From: Ampelomyces quisqualis
Lineage: Eukaryota; Ascomycota; Dothideomycetes; Pleosporales; Phaeosphaeriaceae
Length of the DNA: 64,000 bases
Reading direction: 5' to 3'
NCBI GenBank assembly: GCA_018398575.1
Contig: JAGTXZ010000019.1
Location: 2,356,001 to 2,420,000, forward strand
Shown here: piece by piece, positions 11,380 through 22,427 of the stretch
Position numbering within the stretch: the first letter of the stretch is position 1
How the letters are laid out: each line of letters starts with the position of its first letter
The notes under the pieces: model-generated
What the model saw: only the letters and a program-made list of their open reading frames with translations
Database searches by the model: none
Told to the model about the DNA's origin: nothing
Made by a program: the position numbers and the translations under genes

Positions 11380-13555
11380 ATCTGTTAAAGTTTAGGTTTT
11401 TAACAATGCGCACTCTAACAGCTCTTTAGCGCGTTACTACTAATTGTTCTAAATCTAAATTTTTATTCTTATCTACCTTAGTAGCGTTCTTAAGCCTCTT
11501 AGAACTCTAGCGCGCTACTAATTCTCCTACCAGTTGTAGGATGTCCTGCCTATAGCTAGAGAGCGCTTGGTTTCTAGTGTTATTAGTAGATAAGCTCTAG
11601 TTAATAAGCTTTAGGTCTACTTTAGTACGCTAATAGAACTTCTTTAACCTATTACCTAGCGTATAGCTTTAAAACAGTACTCTATTAAGCTTCTTAAGGT
11701 TATACTACCCCTTCTCTCTAACTTTATATATTCTAAATAGCTTCTACTATTTTAGAAGGAACTTGCTAAGCACTAATTAGTTGTTGTTATAGTAGGAATT
11801 CCTAAGCAAAACTAAGTCGCTAACCTTTAGTTTGTCTGCTCTAGTAACTCTATTCTTATTAAAGTAGTCCTTGTTGTTGTTTCTTAGTTAGACTATTCTA
11901 GCAATAGACTCTTACAACCTAATATCTCTCTTTTTAAATTAATAAGCCCTTATAGCTAAGAGTAAAGCAGTATTAGTTACTTCTTTTTAGGGCAGGGTCT
12001 GCTAGGTTAGTATATACAATTTAATAGGCAGTACATACTTGCAACTACATATAAGAAACGCTAGAGTCTTTCTAGTTGTACGCTTAACACTAGTCTGATT
12101 AGCCTATAGAACGCAGTCTAAGTAGTTAACCTATATCCTGCTAAGCTTCTTTAAGGCATCTACTATTAGCGCGTGTTCTTGTTTAATTAAGCCTTAACCC
12201 TGTAGATAATAGGCGCTAGCTACTACCTTATAGATTCTAAATTACTGTTACAGGTTAATTAGTAGATGCTTGTTTTTAGGGCCTTTATTAACTAAAATTT
12301 TAAGTAGTAGGCTCTATTAGCAGAAGACTTTTTGTTCTAGAAACTTAACAACAGATGCTAAGTCTGCGTTTAATAGGGCTTTAGCTTTAGCCTACTGCGT
12401 TGTAGTATATTAGGCTACTACAAGAAACTTCTTGCCTCTAGCTAGGGGCATGTAGATTACGTTTATAGATATCTAGCTAAAGAGCATTATTAGAGAGGTT
12501 GTTAGCTAGAGTTCTTCTTAAACTGTTGCTAAGGCGTATACTTAACACTCTAGGCATAACTTAACGTAAGACTTAATATTCTTATATTATCCTTTCTAAT
12601 AATAACGCGCCTAAACTTTGCGCTATATGCCTTTCTTTCTATAGTGTCCTGCTTTATTATATATAGCTTTAATAATAGCTAAATATTTGTTAGGTTTGTC
12701 TACAATTTGCTGCAGCAGGCGCCTTCTAGTTAGTATTAAGAACAGATGCCTCTTTCTTACTGTTAATTTAAGTGCTCTTCTTGTAAACTTTTTTATTTTG
12801 GCTCTTAAAAGACTATTAGGCTAGCAGTAGAATAGAATCTAACAGGCCTAAGCCTAAGATTCTTTGTTATAGGCTTTATCTAATAGTTAGTCTTTAAAGC
12901 TAAGATTAGCTTTACAGCTGCTATAACGTAGGTTAGCTACGCGCAGGTATAGGGCAATAGTAAGCTGTACTAAATTTAAATAAGCGTTAATAAAATCCTT
13001 AATATCTTTCTCTAGCTTATTAGGTAGCTTCTACCCTAGTTTCTTAGGTCTTCTTAAAAGGGCGTTAGCTACTACGTTTCTCTTGCCTTTAATATAGACT
13101 ATATTAAATTCCTATATATTAAGAAGCGCTAGCTACTATATAACAAGAGCTTCTAGCAAGTTAGTTGCACTTTGCTAAAGCTGTATAACTAGTGTCTTTG
13201 CGTCTGTTTCTATAACAAACTTTACTCTGTATAGGTAGGTCTAAAACTTTTTTAGTGCTAGGAGTAAGGCTTTATATTTGTGTTTTCCTAAGTCCTAATT
13301 TTGTTTAGACTTAGACTAAACTCTACTTTTGTACTAGATAGGGTACTAATAACTCTTTAGATCTAGCTGCATAAGAACTGCGCCCTAACTCTTTTAACTA
13401 CTATTAACAGACACAATAATTAGAAGTAACAGCTTGTTATAAGAGATAGAGACAAGCGCTAGCGTAGAATATAGCGCGCGCTTTAATTTATCTATTGCGC
13501 CCTGCTGTTCTAAGGACTACTTAAAGGGCGCATTTTTGCGCAGTAGGTAGAATAG
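11380..13555 (-). pseudogene. RNase H and integrase part of element C pol
   Basis: Minus-strand continuation of C pol. Reading from 13555 downward: the RT/RNase H link with LLRKNAPFK; RNase H with VLMQLDLKSYQYPI near 13340-13385; VVADALLRRP near 13050-13080; an H2C2-like zinc region near 12580-12660; the integrase core starting QISINVIYMPLARGKKFLVV near 12410-12475; then HALIVDALKK near 12150-12180 and a C-terminal domain to about 11380. Expected catalytic acids are altered in places (an Asp of the core reads Asn), as well as many TAG/TAA stops. It joins in frame to 14406-14493 once the MITE is removed. Confidence 0.85.
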
Positions 13556-13674
13556 TACGTTAGGAAAATTTAAGATTGATCTGATTGGCCCAATTGCTGC
13601 AACCTGCGGCAGCCCAATAGCGATACTGTCTACCAGACAATTTGCCAAAGTCGCCCTACTTACTTCTGGTCGCT

Positions 13675-13760
13675 AGCGACCTGACAGCGACCTGACAGCG
13701 ACCCAACAGAGTTGCCAGATCCAACAGAGTCGCCAGTGTCGCTAATGTCGCCAATTTTAC
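13675..13760. repeat. Short GTCGC/GCGACC-type repeats in the MITE left arm
   Basis: Direct repeats of GCGACCTGACA (two copies plus a partial) and of CCAACAGAGT-GCCA (two copies) stand near the left end. Related GTCGCCAATGTCGC units occur at about 14358-14380 in the right arm. Such subterminal repeats could be transposase-binding sites; this is inference. Confidence 0.6.
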
Positions 13761-13790
13761 TCACGTGACTGTATTGCTGTATTTTCATGA

Positions 13791-14217
13791 TTACGTAAGT
13801 AACCTAAAAATACAAAATATAGAGCGGAATTCCCTCTTTAAAATGCACTATTCAGATTTTTTTTAGCTACTCTAGTTATTGAGATATAGCGCGTTAAAGT
13901 TATAAACTTTTTTAAAAAAACTTTAAAGGACGTTCAACACAGTAGATCTCAACGCCCACACTATAATATATTAAAATAAAATAGTCCTAGAGTAAAATCT
14001 ACACTTTAGTTACTATTTCTTTAAAAAAAAATATAATATATTATCTAGTTAAAGTGCTAGAGCTTTAGCGAAAACAAGCCTTGGCAAAGAACATTAAAAA
14101 GTTACAAACTTTACTGCCGTGCATCTCAGCAACTAGAGCAGCTATAAAAATTCTAAATAGTGCGTTTTAAAGAGGGAATTAAGCTCTATATTTTAGGTTT
14201 TAAGAATAATTACGTAA
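13791..14217. repeat. Inner inverted repeat of the MITE, bounded by TTACGTAA
   Basis: Both edges carry TTACGTAA (13791-13798 and 14210-14217). The arms, about 13791-13920 and 14088-14217, are imperfect inverted copies; for example AATGCACTATTC on the left pairs with AATAGTGCGTT on the right, and CTCTAGTTATTGAGAT with ATCTCAGCAACTAGAG. The palindrome could form a large hairpin. It may be a second MITE nested in the first, or simply the core of one foldback element. Confidence 0.65.
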
Positions 14218-14405
14218 TCGCGCGGGTGGGGCAGGTGGGTCCAGTGGATCAGGTGGATCAATTTGGGCGTTTTTGTCTAATTAGGCAGCCAGAACAAATA
14301 GGGGTAGCTAGGCACCGTAGACTACGGTCGAAAACTGTCTGGTCGACTGTTCTGACAATGTCGCCAATGTCGCAGATGTTGCTAACGTTGTGTTTTCCTA
14401 ACGTA

Positions 14406-14485
14406 GTTCTAAAATAATGCTAAAATGCTTAATTTACACTCTGTAATACACGCATATGCTAATAAACATTTAAACGTCTTTTTAG
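14406..14485 (-). pseudogene. Short piece of element C pol between MITE and hAT2
   Basis: Read on the minus strand this stretch gives KDV, then MFISICVYYRV and IKHFSII, the conserved connection between reverse transcriptase and RNase H in fungal gypsy elements. It links in frame with the RT end at 42571 (through one copy of the hAT2 duplication, 14486-14493) and with the RNase H start at 13555. It proves that the two distant parts of C belong to one gene. Confidence 0.88.
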
Positions 14486-14493
14486 TTTCTGCA

Positions 14494-14650
14494 TACAGCA
14501 GTAAATAGGTAGGAGTTAGGTTGAAGTAGAGTACCTTTACGTAAGACCCTATACCTAACCTAACTCCTACCTATTTAATTAACGCTAAAAGTAAGTAGAG
14601 GTTAGGTTAGAGGTAATTAATTGCAGGTTAAGGTTAGGTTGCATAAGTTT
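14494..14650 (+). repeat. hAT2 5' terminus and subterminal repeats
   Basis: The 5' inverted terminal repeat is followed by a hairpin-forming pair of about 20 bp: AATAGGTAGGAGTTAGGTT near 14503 and its complement near 14552-14573. Further AGGTTAGGTT units follow to about 14640. These mirror the CCTAACC units at the 3' end. I infer they are transposase-binding sites. Confidence 0.75.
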
Positions 14651-15331
14651 TGCGCGATTAAATAAAATTTAAAGTATATAACTACTAATTTTATAAGATT
14701 AGGTTTCTAAAAATATGCTAAATTTTACAAGGGCAAAACTATGCTAGGGATATCAAAAATAGTACAGTAATCACAAATTTTTATTACAATAAAAAGAGAA
14801 TTAGGTCTTTATTTCTAATATACATAAAAGTAAAGGATTCTAGATCTTCTACGCAAATGCTTAATAAGAGCTAAACTTCTAATAGTACCTAAGTGCAAGT
14901 CTAACATCCTTTGCCTATATAGTAACCCTTTTTGCGTAGATTACATTTATATTTATATCTATATTTAGTTAGAATTTTGTTAAAAAAATAGGGTTAGGAA
15001 ACAAACTCTTAAAAAAACCAACTATATAGGCCTTAGCAGCCTCTTAAGCTACCCTAACAGCTAATTTTTAGAAGCAAAGACTACTACTAGTGCTTTAGAC
15101 GCATTCTTAAGCTATTTTGTGTAGAAGTTGCTAGAAGAGCAGCTTGCAGATAAAGAGCTTAGTAGACTTCTAGTATTAGTAGATCTCTCTAAGCAACACA
15201 GCTTTGCGCAGTAAGTAAATAAGTATAATAAAAAATTGTAATAACCTACTGCCTGGCTTAAGGTACCTTTTTTTTTTAGGAGCTGCTTTTTAAGTTTTTG
15301 CAGCTAGGCTTTTCCTAGCAGATTTCCTAGC
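14651..15331 (+). other. hAT2 5' internal region
   Basis: AT-rich DNA with one short coding-like stretch at about 15050-15215, reading SALDAFLSYFV then KLLEEQLADKELSRLL and ending in a TAA. It has some resemblance to the ALDYFVQKL segment of the hAT transposase and may be a duplicated piece or part of the accessory gene downstream. The region ends at the A1 target duplication CTAGC (15327-15331). Confidence 0.45.
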
Positions 15332-15630
15332 TGTAACAAGCATATGCAAATACATGTTACATCTGATACCTTATAAAGGCTTAGTAACAGATTATGTAGG
15401 GAGCTAGCAGATTAGGACTAAAAGCGCTCTAACAGCGCTCTAACTTAGCTGCTACGCCCACTATAAATATAAGCCTATAGCATAGATAAAGGACAAGTTT
15501 TTCTTGTCCTTCTGTACAAGACCTATAGGTGTATAGCTAATCTAGAATCTCTAATACAACACGCACTCCTATATGCCTCTAATACGTATCTAATTTAATC
15601 CTAATAGCTGTACCTACCTACGTTAATACA
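15332..15630 (+). repeat. 5' LTR of A1
   Basis: 299 bp, beginning TGTAAC and ending ATACA. It contains a tandem pair AGCGCTCTAAC (near 15422-15443) and a TATAAATA box at 15462-15469, the likely start region for element transcription. It matches 22129-22427 closely, with mainly C/T and G/A differences. Confidence 0.93.
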
Positions 15631-15869
15631 TTACAAGAGAAACTTTGTCCTACTAGTAATAGCATTTAGATAATATTGCTATTTACTTTTAAAAAGATTG
15701 CGTTAAAACGTCTAGAACTCTATCTAAATTGGATCTGTTTGCAACCTTAAATCTATTAAACACAGTTAGGATCCCTTAGATCTTCTAATAGCTAAAGCCT
15801 TTAGGTTTAGATCTTTTTATTAACATATAGTTAGGATTACTTTAGTAAAAGTTGCGTTTAGCGCTACAA

Positions 15870-17136
15870 TAGAAACTTAGAGACTATTAATAACCTAGGA
15901 GTATTAGAGGCAACGCTAATAACTCCCCCTAAAGAACTAACCCTAGGAGCCTTTCTCTAAGACAACTCTATATTAACTATAACAACCTAGCAACAGAGTG
16001 CTAAAGTAAAAAAGACAGACACTAAAGAACCCCCTTAGCCTAGAGCTGCACTAAATCTAACTTCTACCTAAATAGAGGTTAATTAATTACAACAAGATTT
16101 AAAACAGGCTCTAGCAGAAATTAATTCTCTTAAGAAAGGACTAACTCTGTTAGTAGGACTAGACAAGCCCCTACCTACTACTAAATTACCCTAGAATAAT
16201 TCTGCACTCTGCTGTTTATCTAACAGCTCTACATCTAAGTACTTATATTGCTATAAAAGCTCTTGCTAACTTTAACAATCTGAGAAAACGCCTAATATAG
16301 ACGATCTTAGCAATAGAAAAGATCTTACCTTCTGCTAATAGCAGGCCTTAATCTAGGATTAACTTAAAATTAACTTAGATTACTATTAGACTAAAAGACA
16401 ACGCATAGCCTTAGTATAGGGCTACACTACAAGATTAGCTAAGGGCTATCTTAAGCTACAATATTTATTAGATACTAATTAAGAGTAATTCTAGAACGCT
16501 AAGCAAATAGTTAAGCTACTTAAGTCTTATTTTATTACAGGCAATAAGGTAGCTAAAAGCTATGCAGCGTTTAATTAATTGCAGATAACAAAGAAGGAAA
16601 CGTTCCTCTTGTTTAAAGCTAGGTTTTTAAGTTCTGCAGTTAAGGGACAAGTACCCTCTTTAGAGTAGTTTTACTACTTGTAGACTAAGATTATGCTAGG
16701 GTTGCAAGCCCCTAACCTAGGATTTAAGTACTAATAGAAGAACTTATTTAATTAGATAGTAGAACACCTTACTGCATACAATATAGAGCAGAAGAACAAC
16801 TCTATACTAAGTATAATACTAGCTGCTGCTAAGTTGCCAATTAGGTTAGCTCTACAACAGAATTTGGAGCTAAATTAGACTACTACTACTAACGCTCTAA
16901 CAAATTCTGCGCCAGCCTATTAATCTACAACAGTGCGTCTTTCTACAAAGACCCCTAAGCTAGAATAACAGAAGACCTCTAGTAGTTGTTACAATTGCAG
17001 TAAGCTAGGACACTACTCTAGTAACTGTACAAAGCCTTGTGTGCGTTAGATTAAAGCTGTAGAAGTAGATAAGTATAAAGATGCTTAAGAGCAACCTAAT
17101 TAGGAGGTGTATTATATAGGAAACAGAAGCGCCTAA
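15870..17136 (+). pseudogene. gag pseudogene of gypsy A1
   Basis: Encodes the remains of the particle-forming Gag. The frame runs through ALAEINSLKKG near 16110-16140, KSYFITGNKVAKSYAAF near 16525-16575 and a gag core to about 16860, then a CCHC zinc knuckle near 16987-17030 reading CYNC, GHY and NC with ligands intact. Gln codons have become TAG or TAA at many sites. A TAA at 17134-17136 may be the genuine end or another mutated Gln, since a related frame continues into pol. Confidence 0.82.
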
Positions 17137-20100
17137 AAGAACACTCCTTTCTAGGCCTAAGCTGTTACAATCTATTCTACCTTAACCTTTCTTATTTGTT
17201 TTGCAGTCCTTATTTCCTTATACCTACGCTTCTTTACAACTAAGGCCTTAGCTTACGCCTTAATACTCTTGTTAACACTAGTACTTAAGGTTTCTTATTT
17301 TTAAATTTACAAATTGTTTTATCTGTTTCTAAAGCCTTGCAGCAACCTATCTAGAAGCTCCCCTTCTAGGTTTAGGTGCGCAGCTTTAAGGATTAGATTA
17401 CTTCTTTAGTTACTTAATATATTTAACTACACTTGAATATTAATAGCTAAAAGATTTTGAACTGTCTATTTCTTATTCTTAATCTTAGGTCTTAGGATTG
17501 TATACTTAGCTTCTAATAGTTAAGACAATTTAAGATTTAATTAGACATAAATAGGTTACAGTTTATTTGGCTATTTAAGTACCCCTGTTTATACAATTCT
17601 TTACCCCCTATTCCTACTGTTTTACATTAAGCTATAGTACTAGCTACTGTCTATCTTAATGTGCAACAACGCAACGCTCTATAGGAGAAAGAAGACTATT
17701 GTATCTAAAACAGTCTTTACTATTCTTCTTCTTCTATTTATTGTATTAAGGGATGCTTAAAGCTCCTATCAGCCCAAAAAATCTTAAAGATTTCTTATAC
17801 CCTAACCAAGCAAACCTGCTTAGAGTCTGAATCCTCTCTAAGCACCTGCATAGCTCTTATTTCTGCTAATGCATTTTACTTTATTATAAAGAAGCCCTAG
17901 AACAAGTTCTTTACAACAAGCCTCTATAAGATTAACAGGATTCTTGCCTCTAAGGACAACGCAGACAATTAAAGCTAATTAGATAAGAGATTACCTGCCT
18001 GCTACTCCTAGTATTAGGATGTATTTAGCAAGTTAGCAGCTAATTAATTACCTTCTTACTATCTGTATAATTACAAGATTGTTCTTAAAGAACTATTACT
18101 AAATGTGTTTAGTCCCCTGTACAAGCAGAATTAGGAGAAGCTTAAAGCTACTAAGGCCTACGTCTAGGAACACCTTTAGAAGGGTTTTATTAAGGCTAGC
18201 TAAAGCTCTTTTGCTTTACCTATTCTCTGTGTACGCAAACCAAATAGAGATATACGTATCTGTGTAGACTACTAGAAGATTAACGCCCTTACACGCAAGG
18301 ACGTCTATCTAATCCCTTACATTAATAAGCTGCTATTATGTTCCTCTAAAGCTAAGATCTTTACTAAGTTTAATATCTAGGCTGCCTTTAACAAAATTTA
18401 TATAGATTCTAACTCTAAAGAGTATACTACCTTTTGGACCTGTTACAGTACATATAAGTATAAGGTTCTTTCTTTTAGCTTGTACAATAGGCTAGCAACG
18501 TATTAGCGCTATATAAATAATGTACTAATTAATTATCTTAACAATTTCTGCATTACGTATCTTAATAACATCCTAATCTACTTAGAGGATATAAACTTAT
18601 ATTAGGAACACGTCTAAAAGGTCCTAGAGCGCCTACGTACTACAGGACTCTAAGTAGACATTTAGAAGAGTAAATTCTATGTAACCTGTATAAAGTATCT
18701 AGGTTACGTTTTAATAAACTAGGGCACTAAAGTTAACTCTAACAAGGTAGAAGCACTCTAAAACTAAGCTGAACCTACTACAGTTACTAGCGTTAAGTTA
18801 TTTCTTAGTTTTGCTAGTTTCTATTAACAATTTATTAAGGATTTCTCCTGTGTAGCCAAACTAATTATAAAACTTTAAAGTTCCTCTACACTATTTAAAT
18901 AGACTATAGACTGCTAACAGGCTTTTGATTAGATTAAAGCCTTACTTCTAGCTATTCCTACACTATCTTATTTCTATCCTAAGTATAACACAAAGTTAGA
19001 AACTAACGCGTTAGATAGAGTAATAGCAGGAGTACTCTCTTAGAAGCACCCTAACAACAAGTAGTATCCTGTAGCCTTCTACAGTTACGCCCTATCTAGG
19101 GCCAAGCTTAATTAGGAAATATATAACAAAGAACTTTTTGCTATCCTAAAAGCGTTTAAAAAGTAGAGAGCTAAACTTACCTCTATACAGAGTTAAATCT
19201 AAGTGTATTTGGATTACTGCTCCTTAGAATACTTTATAACTACTAAGATTCTTAATGCACGTTAAGTACAATAGGCAGAGATTATTGCCTCTTTTAATTT
19301 CTGCATTAAGTACACGCCTAGCAAGCTTAACAAGTAAGCTAATATCCTAAGCTAAAGAAAACAGGACATTAGCAAGGTTAAGGCTGCCTAACAAGACAAC
19401 AGATCCTGTGTACTTCTAGGACCTAAACGCCTAAACCCTTTAGTTAACTCTAAACTAGCTTAGAACTACGTCTATAACTAGCTAGAGATTAATGTTTTAG
19501 CTATTTTAGTCTAATTTATTAGTGCCTCTTTAAATCTTAACTTGTTAGAACTAATTAAAGCTCTGTTAGCAGAGAATTGCTGCTCCTTTAAGGAAGAACG
19601 CCTTACGCTACTACAGCTGTATTGTATCTAAGAAGGACTACTACTATATTACTTACGCCTATGTGTACCTAGAGATTTCTCTTTATGCACCTAACTAATT
19701 AGAGAAGCTTACAATTAGGTATCTACTGCCTACCTAAGCGCTATAAAGACGTATTAGCTTTTAGCTTAGTAATACTACTAGAAAGGCATAGAGGCTACAT
19801 GCAAACACTATGTACAAAACTGCGTTTCTTGTTAAAGATCTTATCTAAGACAGCTCTAATCCTAAGGGTTCCTCTATCTGTTACTAATTTCTAACAGGCC
19901 TATGCAGCATTTGTGTATAGATTTCAAGACATTCCTAACTAATTAGTATAGCTATAATCAAATTATAGTTATTATTAATTGCCTATTAAAGCAAGCTATC
20001 TCTATTCTGTGTTACAAGACTATTAACGCCCAGGAAATAGCTTATTTGTTTATCCAATAGGTATACTAATTTAGCTACACGCCTAAAAGCATAGTGTCTG

Positions 20101-21000
20101 ACTACAGCCTCTAGTTTGTGTCCTAATTCTAGTCTAAGTTCTACAAGATCCTAGGCGTGCAAATTAAGCTTTCTACAGCCTACTATAAACAAACTAATAG
20201 ACAAACTAAGATTATAAACAAGTATATTAATTAACAATTAAGGCTCTTTGTATCCTACTACTAGGATAACTAAAGTAACCTCTTGCTAATAATTAATTAA
20301 GCTTAAGCTACACTACTGCACTCCACAATTAGTATAGTACTATACTAGCTCTTGTTTAGATCTAAACTACAATAGAGCTAGAATTAGGCATTATCCCCTT
20401 TAAAACACAAAGATGTAAATGTTAAAGATGCCTTAAGCTTAGCTACCTGCATGCATAAAGCCTAGCGCACAGCTAAAGACAATATAGAGAAGGCGCAGCA
20501 ACAAATAGCTGCTAAGGTAAACAAATATTGTTAACCTGTTAATTAGGCAGTAAGTAACAAGGTTTACCTCTTAACCTAAAACCTATCTGTTACCTGCTTA
20601 AGTTGCAAACTTGCTAAATTATAAGAAGGCCCCTTTAAAGTTCTAGAACAAGTTAGCTATTTATTTTAACTAAAGCTACCTAAAGGATCTAAGATCTATA
20701 ACGTGTTTGCTCTAGATGTCTTCTACAAGGACTCTAACAACCCCCTAGCTAGTTAGCTAAGCCTAAACCTATCTAGCATCCTAATTTAAGGCGTTAAAGA
20801 ATAGGAAGTTAAAGAGATTCTGGCTAGTAAGCTATACTGCTCTATTCTAAAGTATTGTGTGAAATAGGTAGGCTATAATCCTAACCCTACCTAGTACAAT
20901 GCCTTAAACTTTATAGGCGCCCTGTATATGTTGCAAGCGTTCTATAAACGCTATCTAAAACAGCCTAGACTCCTACAAGCGTTAGCTAAGTAAATTACAG
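17137..21000 (+). pseudogene. pol pseudogene of gypsy A1 (protease, RT, RNase H, integrase, chromodomain)
   Basis: Polyprotein remnant in the gypsy order. RT is clear at about 18150-18800: LCVRKPNRDIRICVDYQKINALTR is split by few stops, followed by a region where relatives have YLDD (here LNNILIY, an Asp-to-Asn change) and KYLGYVL. RNase H follows at about 18950-19350. The integrase zinc region with a C-X2-C pair (NCVSC) is near 19810-19850 and the core near 19910-20230, with IVSDYSLQFVS and a Lys where the last catalytic Glu is expected. A chromodomain closes the protein at about 20800-20990 (EILASKLY, LKYCVK, VGYNPNPT). Chromodomains direct integration to heterochromatin. The protease part (about 17400-17700) is badly decayed. 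Confidence 0.86.
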
Positions 21001-21115
21001 TATAAGAAAAAGAAGTTAAAGATCTTACAGCATTACAAGACAATTATGTTAGGGAAATTAAACTTAATATTGCAACTACTACACTAGTAGGTAACAGCTA
21101 TTAATAATAAGAGTC

Positions 21116-21805
21116 TTACTCTTCTATTAGATCTAACAGCAGACTGTTGTTGCTACTAGTAGGACGTTCTTAATTGTTTAAATCCCTAGGTGCAGACACT
21201 AACGCACTACCTAGTAGTCTTCTGTTCTAGCCCTGCTTGCTGCAAGTACTAGCCTTCTGTGCTGCCTTCTGCGCCTCCTTTTGCTCTACTAACTAATTAG
21301 CCCTTAATGCTATTATAACATCTACTAGCTAAGCAACTACACTAGTTAACTCTGCTGTGCTCCTTCTAAGTAACCTAACCTCCTTAGCTATTACCCTAAC
21401 CTCCTTAGCTAGCTCCTCCCTCTAGTAATAAGCGCTAACTAACAAGTTAGCGTTATTTATGTTAGCTACCTGTGTAGTGCTTACCTGCATAACAGCAGCT
21501 AACTAAAACGCTGCCTTCTTAACAGCAGCCTCTTGCTCTAACACTACTTTATTAGACTTGTCTCTACCTAAGGCAGCAAACCTGCAGTTAAGGGCCCTAG
21601 AGAGGCTATTATACTCTTAGCCTGCATATAGGAGAACTAGGCAACACTTCTTATTTAAGAGTGTGCAATAAGCACACTTCTTAGACACGTCTGAATAGAA
21701 TCTAAACTTAATATTAAAATAGCTGCAGGCAAAAGCTCTTGCAGCCTGCAGGCAAACAACCTAATAGGCTAGGAGATAAGCCTTAAGAGGGACAAGAATA
21801 GGCAT
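21116..21805 (-). pseudogene. Antisense frame (aORF) of gypsy A1, putative Cys-motif coiled-coil protein
   Basis: A 230-codon frame on the strand opposite gag-pol, between the chromodomain and the 3' LTR. It starts with ATG (21803-21805, complement) and ends in TAA (21116-21118), and is broken only by RIP-type stops at Gln and Trp positions. Visible parts: a Pro-rich start (MPIL, then a VP pair), a Cys motif near residues 45-58 (KCAYCTLLNKKC), a Lys/Glu/Ala-rich middle likely to form helices, and a Ser-rich acidic end (LLLDLIEE). A2 and A3 have the same frame at the same place with lengths that stay a multiple of three. I recognise no named family; the Cys motif suggests zinc binding. Confidence 0.72.
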
Positions 21806-21920
21806 TGTGTGTATCTACTATACAATTAGCTAGTAATTAAAAAAGGATAAGGCTTAGATAGCTTTAGGTATATAAACGTAAGGAGAAGAGTGTAGAGAAG
21901 TAGTATACTAGAGGGCTAGC

Positions 21921-21979
21921 CTTATATATATGCTTAAAAAGCTTAAGGTAAAGTTAGAAACGTTAAACGCGCTAGCGCG
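21921..21979 (-). promoter_or_regulatory. Putative promoter of the A1 antisense frame
   Basis: On the minus strand a perfect 12-bp palindrome CGCGCTAGCGCG (21968-21979) is followed by a TATA-like box, GCATATATATAAGG (about 21920-21933), roughly 115-120 bp upstream of the aORF start. Both elements are conserved in A2 and A3. A role in transcription of the antisense frame is inferred from position. Confidence 0.55.
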
Positions 21980-22128
21980 CCAATTAAAACAACAACAAAC
22001 AGCTACATTACGTTATCCTAAAATAAACTTAAGGTAAATAAGAGTTTACAACAATTTAGAAAGGTATCTAAAACAACACTAATACAGACCTAATTAATAG
22101 AGACTATTAATTTCAAGAAGAGGGGTAA

Positions 22129-22427
22129 TGTAACAAGCATATGCAAACACATGTTATATCTAATACCTTATAAAGGCTTAGTAACAGATTATGTAGAGAG
22201 CTAGCAGATTAGAACTAAAAGCGCTCTAACAGCGCTCTGACTTAGCTGCTACGCCCACTATAAATATAAGCCTATAGCATAGATAGAGGACAAGTTTCTC
22301 TTGTCCTTCTGTACAAGACCTATAGGTGTATAGCCAATCCAGAATCTCTAATACAACACGCACTCCTATATGCCTCTAATACGTATCCAATTTGATCCCA
22401 ATAGCTGTACCTACCTGCGTCGATACA
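22129..22427 (+). repeat. 3' LTR of A1
   Basis: 299 bp, TG to CA, preceded by the polypurine tract and followed by the CTAGC duplication. Near its end it keeps GATCCCAATAGC and GCGTCGATACA, bases that are C-to-T changed in the 5' LTR, showing uneven RIP between the two LTRs of one element. Confidence 0.93.

Larger units (their letters stand above)
13558..14403. mobile_element. MITE-like foldback element with TA target duplication
   Basis: An 846-bp element with terminal inverted repeats (CGTTAGGAAAA at the left, its complement at the right) flanked by TA (13556-13557 and 14404-14405). It sits inside pol of element C, and removing it with one TA restores the reading frame exactly. Long imperfect inverted arms run inward. 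It has no transposase. The TA duplication suggests mobilisation by a Tc1/mariner or pogo-type transposase; that assignment is inference. Its base composition differs from its surroundings: many CpA, TpG and CpG remain, so it has largely escaped RIP, perhaps because it arrived late or is too short or rare to trigger it. Confidence 0.85.
15332..22427 (+). mobile_element. Ty3/gypsy chromovirus A1, complete (7096 bp)
   Basis: Full-length element inserted in hAT2 with a perfect 5-bp duplication CTAGC (15327-15331 and 22428-22432). Two 299-bp LTRs enclose gag, pol with a C-terminal chromodomain, and an antisense frame. A polypurine tract, AAGAAGAGGGGTAA, directly precedes the 3' LTR (22115-22128). 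A1 and A2 are exactly the same length although RIP has changed many bases. The bases after the 5' LTR (TTACAAGAGAAAC) are where the primer-binding site should be; I could not match them to a tRNA. Confidence 0.93.

Noticed and set aside
14160..14417. 85-codon open frame in the MITE, the longest in the window
   Set aside because: It runs over the inverted arms and terminal repeat of a non-coding foldback element and exists only because the MITE is little mutated. No motif.
15237..15300. Possible fragment of a B-type LTR (TGTAATAACCTACTGCCTGGCTTAAGG)
   Set aside because: Only the first 20 or so bases resemble the B LTR start; similarity stops and no other end is found.
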